DNA of 64,000 nucleotides. Source: Blastocatellia bacterium. GTDB lineage: Bacteria > Acidobacteriota > Blastocatellia > Chloracidobacteriales > JADJPF01. Shown here piece by piece: positions 28,641-38,661 of this stretch. Positions within the stretch are counted from its first letter, which is position 1, and each line of letters begins with the position of its first letter. The translations under genes were made by a program, and so were the position numbers. Where the stretch lies: the NCBI GenBank assembly GCA_016713405.1, contig JADJPF010000006.1:124001-188000 (forward strand), given 5' to 3'. The notes under the pieces were generated by a model. That model was given only the letters and a program-made list of their open reading frames with translations. It did not search any database and had not been told where the DNA came from.

Positions 28641-29576
28641 TTAATCTCTTGGTTGAAATGTAGCAGGGGTATTTTGATTGTTTGCTGTTGCTTCCTGATT
28701 TTGCAAACGTAAATAAGCCAACATCTTTATTACTACAAACAAAGGCCAAATTAAAATATCAAAAAATATTAGTATAAAGTATGAAAAACCTGAAAAACTT
28801 ATACTAGAACCATAAAGATTGTTACTAAGAATTTCATTTAAGGCTTCTGTAACTGCATATGGTGTAATAAAACCAGTTAAGCCTAAGAGCAACAAAAAAA
28901 TAGGAATACGCATTCCTAAACGATGGCTAGCCTTAAATGCTGCCATATTATAAACTTCTTCTGTTATTGCTATTTCTGAAGCAAAAGCCCCACTAGGGTA
29001 AGTGTATAAAACTCCTAGCCAACAAAACGCAATACCTACTAATTGGTAAACTCTTCCAATCAAAGAAGTAAACAGATATTTAATACCTCGACTAAATACA
29101 TTATGATAAGCAGAAAAAATTGTAATACCTTCGCCTCTGTGACGCTTAAGAATTGCTAAATCCAAAGCACCTATGACAAATGAATATAAAATAAAAGGTA
29201 CTATGTTACAGATAAATATACGTAAGTCTGCATCTTTGATGCCAAAATAATAGCGAACAATATCTTCTTGAAGCAAACAAAGAGGTACTAAACTAACAGC
29301 GGTAATACTTATTAATAATAAAAAATTTTGTCTGTAAAATTGAAATGAGTTTTGGATAACCTGCAAAAGCTCCCTAGTACTTAAAGATGCCCTATTAGCA
29401 TTACCTAAATTAACCATCCAGTCTTGAAAGTGGCTATTTGGCGTTTGTGGAAGTAGATTGGCAACTACCAAACTTTGACAACGAAGGCAAGTTTCTGTAG
29501 CCTCATCAAATTGATCAGTTTGATGACAAATTTCACAACGTGTTGACTTAGTTTTAGTTTTGACCTGAAATTTCAT
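28641..29576 (-). CDS. zinc-knuckle polytopic membrane protein
   Basis: A 311-residue protein. The N-terminus has a four-Cys knuckle (TRCEICHQTDQF and CLRCQS; CxxC...CxxC), nearly the same as that of the soluble protein at 40295. Residues about 85-300 hold several hydrophobic helices (about 96-115, 130-150, 185-205, 238-262 and 268-295) resembling DUF975 or YIP1-type membrane proteins. No enzymatic motif is visible. It precedes the kinase gene by nine bases on the same strand and may be its partner or substrate; that is inference. Confidence 0.65.
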   Translation of the reverse strand: MKFQVKTKTKSTRCEICHQTDQFDEATETCLRCQSLVVANLLPQTPNSHFQDWMVNLGNANRASLSTRELLQVIQNSFQFYRQNFLLLISITAVSLVPLCLLQEDIVRYYFGIKDADLRIFICNIVPFILYSFVIGALDLAILKRHRGEGITIFSAYHNVFSRGIKYLFTSLIGRVYQLVGIAFCWLGVLYTYPSGAFASEIAITEEVYNMAAFKASHRLGMRIPIFLLLLGLTGFITPYAVTEALNEILSNNLYGSSISFSGFSYFILIFFDILIWPLFVVIKMLAYLRLQNQEATANNQNTPATFQPRD

Positions 29577-29612
29577 AGCTTAACAATAATTAAAAATCTT
29601 CCAGAGTCAATT

Positions 29613-30524
29613 TTATTTATTTTCTTTTAACAAATTATTTTTAGTTGGAGTTTCCAATTGTACTAAATAAATACCTATTAGCACTAGCGCACCCCCGATA
29701 AATGTTTGTAAAGAAGGCACTTCTCCAAAAATTAACCAGGCTAGCAACGATGCTCCTAAAGGCTCACCTAAAAAAGCAATAGAAATTAAAGTAGCACTAA
29801 CATTTTTTAGTAGCAAATTAAAAATTGTATGTCCGCCTAAAGTTGGAACAACGGCTAAACCTAGTAAAATCAAGTAATCTGATGATGTAAAAATATTTGG
29901 GCTAGCTCCTGATATTAACGCTACTGGTAAAAGTAGCATAGCACAAACGCTATAAACCAAAGTAGCATAGCTAGAAACGGTCATATCGGCCCGGAGTTTT
30001 TTTCCAATAATAATATAGCCTACTATAGTAATTGCACCTGTTAATGCTAACAAATCACCAATCAAAGAGCCTTTTAAGCTAGCTAAATTTAGTAAAGACT
30101 CAAGCAAAATAACAACTATACCACTAAAGGCAACTAATATTGCTAGTAAATTACGTAAGGAAAATTTTTCTTTTAGAAAAATTCTACTAGCTAAAGCGGT
30201 AAAAATTGGATGACAAGTTACAAGTAAAACCGAGCGAGCAACAGGAATATAAGCAATTGAAAGTGTCCAGGTGCCAAAATGTAGAGCTAAAAACAAACCT
30301 GCAAGAATTAAGGCTTTTATTTGGGAGGAATTTATTTTTGCTAACTCTTTTTTTTGTAAAGCTAAAGTAGGTATAGATATAAGCAAAGCAGCTAGTAGCA
30401 TACGATAACAAGCTACGCCTAATAATGGTAACTGACGTATTTCCAAGGTTTTAACTAATATACCTGAAGAAGAAATACAAATAATTCCAAAAGCTAAAGC
30501 TAAATAAATTTGTTTTTTTGACAT
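29613..30524 (-). CDS. EamA/DMT-family transporter
   Basis: A 303-residue protein with about ten hydrophobic helices in two EamA halves. Family-typical segments include CYRMLLAALLISIPT, LALHFGTWTLSIAYIPVARSVLL, FLKEKFSLRNLLAILVAFSG, and in the second half FLGEPLGASLLAWLIFGEVPS. DMT transporters export or import small metabolites such as amino acids; the substrate cannot be told from sequence. It lies 22 bases downstream of the formate dehydrogenase gene. Confidence 0.85.
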   Translation of the reverse strand: MSKKQIYLALAFGIICISSSGILVKTLEIRQLPLLGVACYRMLLAALLISIPTLALQKKELAKINSSQIKALILAGLFLALHFGTWTLSIAYIPVARSVLLVTCHPIFTALASRIFLKEKFSLRNLLAILVAFSGIVVILLESLLNLASLKGSLIGDLLALTGAITIVGYIIIGKKLRADMTVSSYATLVYSVCAMLLLPVALISGASPNIFTSSDYLILLGLAVVPTLGGHTIFNLLLKNVSATLISIAFLGEPLGASLLAWLIFGEVPSLQTFIGGALVLIGIYLVQLETPTKNNLLKENK

Positions 30525-30546
30525 TTAAGAAAATTAATTTTTCTAT

Positions 30547-33515
30547 TTAAAGTTTTTCTATATTACATAAACAAGCTTTATTTTCAGCAATTTGCACATT
30601 AGGTTCTAATGCGTCTAGTGTTAAAGCATTAATAGCATTTCCGCAACTCATTCCCAAACTGCCCCAGTGCATTGGGGCCCAAAGCGTTTCTACTGGTTTA
30701 TCATTAATCATTAAAGTTTGTATTCTGCCTGTAACAATGGCTCTTGCTTGTGCATAACCTCGTTGGGTTGTTAACTTAACATGGTCGCCTGCTTTTATAC
30801 CTAATTTTGCAGCTAACTGTTTGCTCATTTCTACAAATGGTTCTGGCACTAATTCTACTAACTTAGGCATTCTACGAGTCATTGCCCCACCGCCCCACAT
30901 TTCATGAATAAAGCCTGTACATAAAACATAAGGAAATTCTCCTGCGGCTTGCTCAACTGTAGCAGGATTTGATCCACGATGTTTTACTAACGGGTTATTT
31001 TGGACTTTATGATAAATATTTATGGTTGGGCTTTCGATAGGTTCATAATAAACCGGAAGCGGCCCATCGACTAAAACAGGTGATTTATCACGAGCAAGCC
31101 CGCTTTCTAAGTCTTTATCTGTGTAAGGAGCAGCAAAAAGCCTGGCTCGTCCTTCGGCTAAAAAGCGAAAAGCGTTACGCCCTACTTCTGTTTCTGGGCG
31201 AGCTAAAATATTTGTAACATCAGGTATATCAACACCTTGCCAAGATTTTTCGTTTTCATCCCACCAAATTAGCGGTTTAGCATTGTCTCTTGGTTTTCCT
31301 TCTAAATCACAAGAAGCCCGATTATAAAGGATACGAATATTGCCCGGCCAAGACCAAGCCCAATTGGGATGTAGCCCTATTTCACTAGGATCATTAGGAT
31401 CTCGACGTGCTGTACAATTAACTATTTGTCCGTTTTCTTCACCTACTGCACCACAATAAAGCCAGCAACCTGCACTAGTTGACCCATCTGCTTGCAGGGC
31501 TTGAACGTGTGGCACTTGATGAGCAGTTTTTAAGCTTACTTCTTTATTAGCAATAGTTATGGTCTTATCTTGCCAAACTTTACCGCTAATTTCCTTTAGC
31601 ACCTCTAAATAACTAGGCTGCTCTCCATAATCCCAAGTAGCGTTAAGTATTGCTCTATCTTTTGGATCTGTAGAATTAGCATAAAGTAGGCGAACTTGCT
31701 TAAAGATTTGATCTAGTATTTCTAAATCCGTGCGAGCATTTCCTGGCGCGTCAACGCATTTATCTCGCCATTGTAACCATCGTCCACTATGAGTAATACA
31801 ACCAGATTTTTCCAAAAAACTAGCCGCAGGTAAGGCCAAAACATCTGTTGCAACTTTGGAAGTCTTAAAATTTGGATCACGCCAAAAACTAGCTGTTTCA
31901 GTCTCAAAAATGTCTACCACAACTAATAAATCTAGCTTGGTTAGACCTTCTAAAGTTACATTGTGATTAGCATTAGATACAGCAGGATTTTGACCTATGT
32001 TAATTAACATCTTAATTTTTCCTGCTGCCATAGCTTCAAACATCTTAAAAGCAGAATAATTTACCTTAGTGTTTTGCTTAGGTAGCCAATCATAGCAAAA
32101 ATCATTTTCTGCTTGTGCTGCATCTCCAAATATTGCTTTAAGATAGCTAATCAAATGCTTAGCGCGAGAAGTCCCATTTTTTTCTATCCAGCTTTTTAAT
32201 GTTGGTGTGTCGGTTGATGGTGCAGTTAGATAACCTGGTAATTTATCCCAGGCTACTCCTAAATCCGTTGCACCTTGAACATTTGATTCGCCTCTGTTAG
32301 CTGCTACACCTCCGCCAGCTTTTCCAATATTTCCTAAAAGTAGCTGAATTATTGGATAACAGCGAATGTGCTGAGTCCCATAAGTATGTTGAGTTGCTCC
32401 TAAAGCATAAAGAATTGTTCCTGGACGATTATTTATAAAAGTATCTGCTATTAATTTTTGTTTTTTAACTGAAATTCCTGTAACTTTAGCTGCTTTTTCA
32501 AAACTATAATCTGCAAAATGTCTCTTTAAGAGCGAAAAAACTGTGTTTTCATCTGTTAAACTATTAGTTACTCTGGGTTTACCAACACTATCAAGTTGAT
32601 ATGCCCATTTACTAGTATCATAACTAGCTGTAACCTCATCAAAACCAACAAATAAGCCTTCTTCAAATTTATATTCTGGATTTATTAAATAATAGGCATT
32701 AGTAAAATCTTTTAGATATTGTGCATCATAATAATTATTAGTAATAATATAATTAATCATTGCTCCTAAAAAAGCAATGTCGCTACCGGGTCGAATTTGA
32801 GCATAAATATCTGCTATTGCTGAAGTTCGGGTAAAACGAGGGTCAACATGAATCACTTTTGCACCCTGCATTTTAGCTTCCATAATCCAAGGCATCGCCA
32901 TAGGATGATTTTCCGCCGTATTATTGCCTTCAATCAAAAAACAGCGAGAATTTTTAAAGTCAATATAATGATTAGTTGAAGCACCTCGACCAAAGCTTGT
33001 CCCTAGACTAGGAACCGTGGGGCTATGTCAAAGCCGGGCCTGATGTTCAATATAGCTTGTTCCTAAAAGTAGGGCCATTTTCTTTTCTAAGTAAGTTTCT
33101 TCATTAGTACAAACAGCCGAACCAAAAAAAGCTACTGCATCCATTCGGTTAACAGTTATTTTCTCACCTGTTGGAAGCGTTTCTTCACTCTCCCAATTAG
33201 CTTCCCGAATTTCATAGATTTTTTTAGCAATTAAAGAAAAAGCAAACTCCCAGCTAACTTCTTCCCATTTATCTGCATAGCTTTTACGGTAAAGAGGTTG
33301 TGTTAGCCGATCAGAGATCTATGTAATTCTGCTGCTGCTGCACCTTTACTACAAAGCGCGCCTTGATTAATTGGGTGTTCCGGGTCGCCTTCTAACCCAA
33401 TTAGCTTTCCATTCTTAACAGATGCAATCATTCCACAACCACAAGAGCAAAAACAACAAATGGTATTAAGTTTTTTGGCATTATCAGTTTTTAACGCTTC
33501 TTGCCAATTATCCAT
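30547..33515 (-). CDS. selenocysteine-containing formate dehydrogenase-type molybdopterin oxidoreductase, catalytic subunit (one frameshift)
   Basis: About 989 residues after repair. The N-terminus binds a [4Fe-4S] cluster (CCFCSCGCGM, closing Cys in GALCSKGAA). One base is missing next to 33312-33313, joining AAELHRSL to DRLTQPLYRKSYADKW. An in-frame TGA at 33028-33030 falls exactly at the catalytic position: EHQARL-(TGA)-HSPTVPSLGTSFGRGA, as in FdnG/FdhF where selenocysteine binds Mo/W. A SECIS-like hairpin lies directly downstream. Then follow molybdopterin-binding stretches (FLIEGNNTAENHPMAMPW, HVDPRFTRTSA, GKAGGGVAANRGESNVQGAT) and a C-terminal MGD-binding domain with AMTRRMPKLVELVPEPFVEM. 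The family oxidises formate to CO2 or works in reverse. An in-frame TAA just upstream of the ATG excludes a Tat signal, so it should be cytoplasmic. No beta subunit or accessory gene is adjacent. Confidence 0.85.
32999..33030 (-). promoter_or_regulatory. selenocysteine codon with SECIS-like hairpin
   Basis: On the coding strand TGA (33030-33028) is followed after 12 bases by GTTCCT (33015-33010), loop AGTCT, and AGGGAC (33004-32999): a six-pair stem with one wobble. The GU-containing loop starts 18 bases after the codon, nearly the same distance and loop type as in E. coli fdhF/fdnG. Confidence 0.65.
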
Positions 33516-33701
33516 AAAATATAGACCTTATCTAAGTTAAACATTTTCCTTCTTTAAGCAATGATAGATGTTAGCCAAACTAACTAGCAAACTGCCAAAG
33601 CATTAGTTTGGATAAATTAAACTGAAAACCTAGCAAATTGCTGTACAATTGGTGGGAAAATTTTTTGTTAACCTTTAAAATTTTGGGAGATATAAAAAAT
33701 T

Positions 33702-34834
33702 ATGTTTAATAAATTACTAATTCTTTCAGCTTCAGCCGGAGCAGGTCATATTCGCGCTGCCCAAGCAATTGAAAAAGCAGCAACCCAACTAAATGCAGCT
33801 AAAGAAGTTATACATATAGACACATTAGAATATACTAATAAAGTATTTCGTAATCTCTACTCAAAAGCTTATATTGAAATGGTTAACAAGACCCCTGACT
33901 TACTTGGTTGGATTTATGACAAGTTAGATACGCCTTGGGAAAAAGAACGCCGCCGCTTGATGGTAGATAAGCTAAATACACGTCCATTTGTAAAGTTTAT
34001 TAAAAAATATCAACCAGACGCTATTATTTGTACTCATTTTCTACCAGCAGAAATTGTTTCTTGGATGAAAGCTAAAGAAAAATTAACTTGTCCTCAAGGT
34101 ATTGTAATTACAGACTTTGACGTTCATGCTCTTTGGCTTTGTCATAACTATGAACACTATTTTGTTGCTATTGATGAAGCATCTGTTCACTTAAATAAAT
34201 TAGGTATTTGGCCGGATAAAATTTCTATTACTGGTATTCCTATAGATCCAGTTTTTTCTGAACAAAAAGATAAACAAGCCATGAGACTGAAATATGGTCT
34301 TGACCCTAACAAAACAACTATACTAATCTCTGCTGGGGGTTTTGGAGTTGGCCCAGTAGAACTACTATTAAAAGCCTTACTACATTCAAAAAATCCCTTA
34401 CAAATAATTGCTATTTGTGGAAAAAGTGCAGAATTAAAACAACGTGTTGATACTTTAGCAGCAACTCTAGCAAATAATAGCTTAGTTACTATTAAACCTA
34501 TTGGTTATACTAAAGATATGGATGAGTATATGTCTGCTTCTGATATTCTGCTTGGTAAACCAGGAGGCTTAACAACCTCTGAAGCTTTGGCAAAAGGTCT
34601 TGTATTTGTAATTTTTAACCCTATTCCAGGACAAGAAGAAAGAAATTCAGATCATTTACTTGAACAAGGTGTAGCAATTCGCTGTAATAATCTACCTACT
34701 TTGGCCTATAAAATAGATTCTTTGCTAGATAATAAGAGCGTTTTACAAATATGCAAAATAATGTAAAAAAATTAGCTCGTCCTCAGGCAGCTATAGATGT
34801 AGTAAAAAAAATGTTATCTTTACAAAAAATTTAG
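33702..34834 (+). CDS. MGDG-synthase/UgtP-like diacylglycerol glycosyltransferase (one frameshift)
   Basis: A GT-B glycosyltransferase of about 377 residues. The N-terminal domain of the MGDG synthase family shows LILSASAGAGHIRAAQAIEK and ICTHFLPAEIVSW (about 1-165). The C-terminal nucleotide-sugar domain shows ISAGGFGVGPVELLLKAL and KPGGLTTSEALAKGLV (about 200-330). The reading frame closes early at 34766, but one missing A at 34747-34749 explains this: the corrected frame continues NNVKKLARPQAAIDVVKKML to TAG 34834. Such enzymes transfer galactose or glucose to diacylglycerol to make membrane glycolipids; which sugar is not visible. GGGAG is upstream of the ATG. Confidence 0.8.
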
Positions 34835-35266
34835 ATAAATCCATCAAAATGGTAAATTTAAGTTGGAAAAACTAAAGTTTATGGTTAAAATTGGCAACTA
34901 TAATTTGTTAATCTCTAATAATGAAAATTAGTAAGATTCCTATTACAACCCTTTATAACTCTTACTAATAAAATAATACTTAACTCTTGCCAGGGTGTTG
35001 AGGATAAAGCAAAAATAAGCTAAAACTTGTTTTTGTCTAAACCTTTTAGCTTTACCAAAGCTAAAATTTTTAATAATTTTTTCGATATCTTTATGTTAAT
35101 CAGCTAAAAACATAAATATTAGTGTTGCTTATGTTAAAGCTAGAAGTATTTTTATTTATTTTTGCTGATTAGTTTATGTTAATAACTTTTTATGTTAGTT
35201 TAACGAAAAATTTTCATAACTAACATACCGCAGTAAAACTTATATAGTTTTAGAGGAGGATTTGGG
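34835..35266 (+). promoter_or_regulatory. AT-rich leader with repeated TTATGTTA elements
   Basis: No gene is seen in these 430 bases before the DUF4394/NHL gene. TTATGTTA occurs at 35091, 35129, 35174 and 35190, and in inverted form near 35220-35227. The cluster ends about 40 bases before the start codon, consistent with binding sites for a regulator. A strong GAGGAGG ribosome site is at about 35252-35258. Confidence 0.4.
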
Positions 35267-38200
35267 ATGAAAACCCCCATGCGCTCGAAGATTCATAGGC
35301 TTGCTGGTTTTTGTGCAACTCTTAGTTTATTAATGGCTCTTTTTAATATTGCACCTTTAACCAGTAGTGCCAAAATTAGACCTTTCTTTCAAATGACAAC
35401 AGTTCCTAGCGAACTTATGTTTGGTCTTACTACTACTAATCAATTAGTTAGTTTCAGAAGTAATACACCAGGCACAATACTTAGCACTGTAAACATCACC
35501 GGTTTACAACCAAGCGAAGATTTATTAGGAATAGATTTTCGTCCTGCTACTAGTGAACTTTATGGCCTAGGTAGCACAGGTCGTGCTTATGTGATTAATG
35601 CTGTTACAGGTGTAGCTAGTACAATTACAACTACACCAACTCCATTAACTGGTGTTTCTTTTGGGTTTGATTTTAACCCAATGCCAGATCGTATTCGCGT
35701 AGTCAGTGACTCAAATTTGAATCTGCGATTAAATCCACTAAATGGTAATAGAGCAGATGTACCAACTAATGATGGCCCATTAGCTTATGCAGCAGGTGAT
35801 GTTAATGCTGGTGCAGATCCTAATGTTGTTGCAGTTGGTTATACAAACGCAGCTTTTGATCCTATTTTTGCTGCTTCTACAATGCTTTTTGATATTGACT
35901 CAAATTTAAATATCCTAGCATTCCAAAACCCACCTAATGCTGGAACACTTAATACTATTGGTTCATTAGGTGTTGATACCACTGATATTGCTGGTTTCGA
36001 TATTTCTGGTGCTAGTGGTGTAGCTTATGCGTCCTTAAATTTAATGGGTACAACAAGTTCTACTTTGTACACAGTAAATTTAACTACTGGTGCAGCTACA
36101 ATGGTTGGAACAATCGGCACTGGAACTCTTTTATTAGAAAGCGTTACTGTTTCAGACATTCGTAGTGAAGTTATGTTTGGTCTTACCAATAGTAATAGAC
36201 TAATCACCTTTAACAGTAATGATCCTGGTAGAGTGCTTAAGAATGTATTAATCACAGGTTTACAAACAGGTGAAATGTTAAGAGGTATTGATTTTCGCCC
36301 TGTTAACGGCCAATTATATGGCTTAGGTTCTACAGGTAGAACTTACATAATCAATACTGCAACTGGTGTTGCAACCTCAGTAACTAGTACACCAGCAACA
36401 TTAAGCGGTACAAACTTTGGTGTTGACTTCAACCCAGTTCCAGACCGTATTCGTGTAGTTAGTGATGCTCGTCAAAATATTAGACTAAACCCACTAAATG
36501 GTAATAGAGCAGATGCACCAACACCTGATGGTATGTTGACTTATGCTACTGGTGACGTTAACGCCGCTGCTACACCTATGGTTGTTGCTGCTGGTTATAC
36601 AAATGCTACTTTTGGCCCTGCTCCAGGTACAACAATGTTATTTGACATTGATGCAGGTTTAGATGTTTTAGCATTCCAAAACCCACCAAATTCTGGAACA
36701 CTTAATACCATTGGTTCATTAGGTGTTGACACTACATCTGCTGCTGGATTTGACATTTCTGGTCGTAGTGGTATTGCTTATGCTTCCTTAAATGTTTCAC
36801 CTGCTACTACTTCTAGCCTTTATAGTGTTAGCTTAACCACTGGTGCAGCTACCCTTATTGGTACAATTGGCGGTGGTGAAATTGTTAATAGTGTCGCAGT
36901 TGGTGAAGAAAGAATATTTGCTCTTGATGCCAACAATAACTTAATGTCTTTTGTTAGCTCAAATCCAAGTCAATTACTTAGCGGCCCAACTCCAATAACT
37001 GGCCTGCAAATTGGTGAGTTTGTACAAGGTATGGATTTCCGTCCTGCTACTGCTCAGCTTTATGCTTTAGGTAGCACTGGACGTACCTATATCATTAACC
37101 CAATGAATGGTGTTGCTACTCAAGTTGGTACTGCTGTAGTAACTCTTAGTGGTACAAATTTTGGTTTTGATTTTAACCCAGTTCCAGACCGTATTCGTGT
37201 AGTTAGTGATGCCCGTCAAGACCTACGATTAAATCCAAACAATGGAACTTTGGTATCAACAGACGGAATTATCACTTATGCTACTGGTGATCTTAATGCT
37301 GCTCGTATTCCTGTAGTAACTGCTGTTGGTTACACTAATAGCTTCTCTGGTACAACAACAACAACCCTTTATGACATTGATGCTGCTACCAATACTCCTG
37401 GAGTATCATCTATCTTATCAATTCAAAATCCACCAAATAATGGTACTTTAATGACCCAAGGTAACTTAAATGTTACTGTAGGTGGTTCTTTAGCTGGTTT
37501 TGATATTGCAGCTAATTCCAATTCAGCATTTGCAGCACTTAGCATTAACAATGGTCTTTACAGCGTTAATCTTAGTTCTGGTTTAGTAGAATCTGGTCGT
37601 GTCACCTTTATTGGTAACATTGGAACTAATGTTCCAGTTCGTGATATTGCTATCGTCCCTGCTACTTCTGTTGTTACTGGTTTAGGATTAGAAAATCCAT
37701 TCTTAATTGCTGCTGATACACTTAATAACCGTATTCAAGTAGCTGTTGATGATTCTGGTAATCAAGCTTTAACAACTTGGAGATCTATTTGTGGCCCAGG
37801 TACTGCATTAGGTACATTTAATGGCCCACGTGGTGTAGCTGCTGACTTTACTGGTCTAAATATTTTTGTTGCAGACACACTTAATAACCGTGTCCAACGC
37901 TCTACAGATGGTGGCTTAAGCTGGACATTAGTAGCTGGCCCAGGCACTGCTGTTGGTACTGTAAATAGACCTGAAGGAGTTGCTTATAACTCTTCAACTA
38001 ATACACTCTACATTGCTGATACTGGTAATAACCGTATTCAAGTAGTCACTAATGCAACCACTGCTGCTACTGGTTCTGCTCTAGTATTTGCTGGTGCAAC
38101 TGCTGGTACTGCTTTAGGTAAATTCAATCAACCTACTTCTGTAGCTGTAGATATTATTGGCCGTGTATATGTTGCTGATACTGCTAATAATCGCCTTCAA

Positions 38201-38587
38201 TTTAATGTTGATGGTTCACTTACTGGTTGGCAAGTATTTGCAGGTGCAACTGCTGGTACTGCTCTTGGCACTGTAAATCAACCTCGTGGTATCTTTGTTG
38301 ATTCACAAAATCGTGTATATGTTGCTGATACTGCTAACAATCGTGTAATGATGAATGTTGGCGGACTTCCCACTGGTTGGACATTAGTAGCTGGCCCAGG
38401 TACTGCACTTGGAACAGTTAATGCTCCTCGTGGTGTAGTTCTTTCCTCTTTAGGCAACCTCTTTATTGGTGACACAGCCAATAACCGCATTCAACGTAGA
38501 ACTTCTGCTGGTGTATTTAGTGCTGTAGGCGTTCCAGGCCCAGCACCTACTCCAGGCCAATTTAATCAACCAAGTGGTGTAAACTAA
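35267..38587 (+). CDS. exported protein with three DUF4394 modules and NHL repeats
   Basis: A 1106-residue protein. A signal peptide spans about residues 1-36. Three DUF4394 modules of about 250 residues follow (from about 46, 302 and 549), each with the pattern LFGLTTTNQLVSF, GIDFRPATSELYGLGSTGR, FDFNPMPDRIRVVSD, LRLNPLNGNRAD and ending in GTIGTG. Modules 1 and 2 are nearly identical, so the duplication is recent. From about 809 there are five or six NHL blades of the type YVADTANNRLQ alternating with AGPGTALGTVNQPRGI. The end is abrupt after GQFNQPSGVN, without a sorting signal. Both module types are beta-propeller-like, so a large extracellular binding scaffold is likely. A terminator follows. 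Confidence 0.85.
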   Translation: MKTPMRSKIHRLAGFCATLSLLMALFNIAPLTSSAKIRPFFQMTTVPSELMFGLTTTNQLVSFRSNTPGTILSTVNITGLQPSEDLLGIDFRPATSELYGLGSTGRAYVINAVTGVASTITTTPTPLTGVSFGFDFNPMPDRIRVVSDSNLNLRLNPLNGNRADVPTNDGPLAYAAGDVNAGADPNVVAVGYTNAAFDPIFAASTMLFDIDSNLNILAFQNPPNAGTLNTIGSLGVDTTDIAGFDISGASGVAYASLNLMGTTSSTLYTVNLTTGAATMVGTIGTGTLLLESVTVSDIRSEVMFGLTNSNRLITFNSNDPGRVLKNVLITGLQTGEMLRGIDFRPVNGQLYGLGSTGRTYIINTATGVATSVTSTPATLSGTNFGVDFNPVPDRIRVVSDARQNIRLNPLNGNRADAPTPDGMLTYATGDVNAAATPMVVAAGYTNATFGPAPGTTMLFDIDAGLDVLAFQNPPNSGTLNTIGSLGVDTTSAAGFDISGRSGIAYASLNVSPATTSSLYSVSLTTGAATLIGTIGGGEIVNSVAVGEERIFALDANNNLMSFVSSNPSQLLSGPTPITGLQIGEFVQGMDFRPATAQLYALGSTGRTYIINPMNGVATQVGTAVVTLSGTNFGFDFNPVPDRIRVVSDARQDLRLNPNNGTLVSTDGIITYATGDLNAARIPVVTAVGYTNSFSGTTTTTLYDIDAATNTPGVSSILSIQNPPNNGTLMTQGNLNVTVGGSLAGFDIAANSNSAFAALSINNGLYSVNLSSGLVESGRVTFIGNIGTNVPVRDIAIVPATSVVTGLGLENPFLIAADTLNNRIQVAVDDSGNQALTTWRSICGPGTALGTFNGPRGVAADFTGLNIFVADTLNNRVQRSTDGGLSWTLVAGPGTAVGTVNRPEGVAYNSSTNTLYIADTGNNRIQVVTNATTAATGSALVFAGATAGTALGKFNQPTSVAVDIIGRVYVADTANNRLQFNVDGSLTGWQVFAGATAGTALGTVNQPRGIFVDSQNRVYVADTANNRVMMNVGGLPTGWTLVAGPGTALGTVNAPRGVVLSSLGNLFIGDTANNRIQRRTSAGVFSAVGVPGPAPTPGQFNQPSGVN

Positions 38588-38607
38588 TCACCAAACTTTT
38601 TGGTACT

Positions 38608-38637
38608 AAAAAAAGCGGGCTGAATAGCCCGCTTTTT
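38608..38637 (+). terminator. terminator of the DUF4394/NHL gene
   Basis: A stem with an AGCGGGCT/AGCCCGCT core and flanking A and T runs (38608-38620 with 38625-38637) encloses GAAT, about 20 bases after the stop codon. Confidence 0.85.
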
Positions 38638-38661
38638 TATTTAATTTTAGGAGTTAAATAA

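Noticed and set aside
33028..33030. TGA in the formate dehydrogenase gene as a nonsense mutation
   Set aside because: It lies exactly at the catalytic selenocysteine position of the family and is followed by a fitting hairpin, so recoding is the simpler reading.
37690..38580. Regular DNA repeats resembling an array
   Set aside because: They encode NHL blades in frame, with no constant repeat/spacer structure, so this is not CRISPR.
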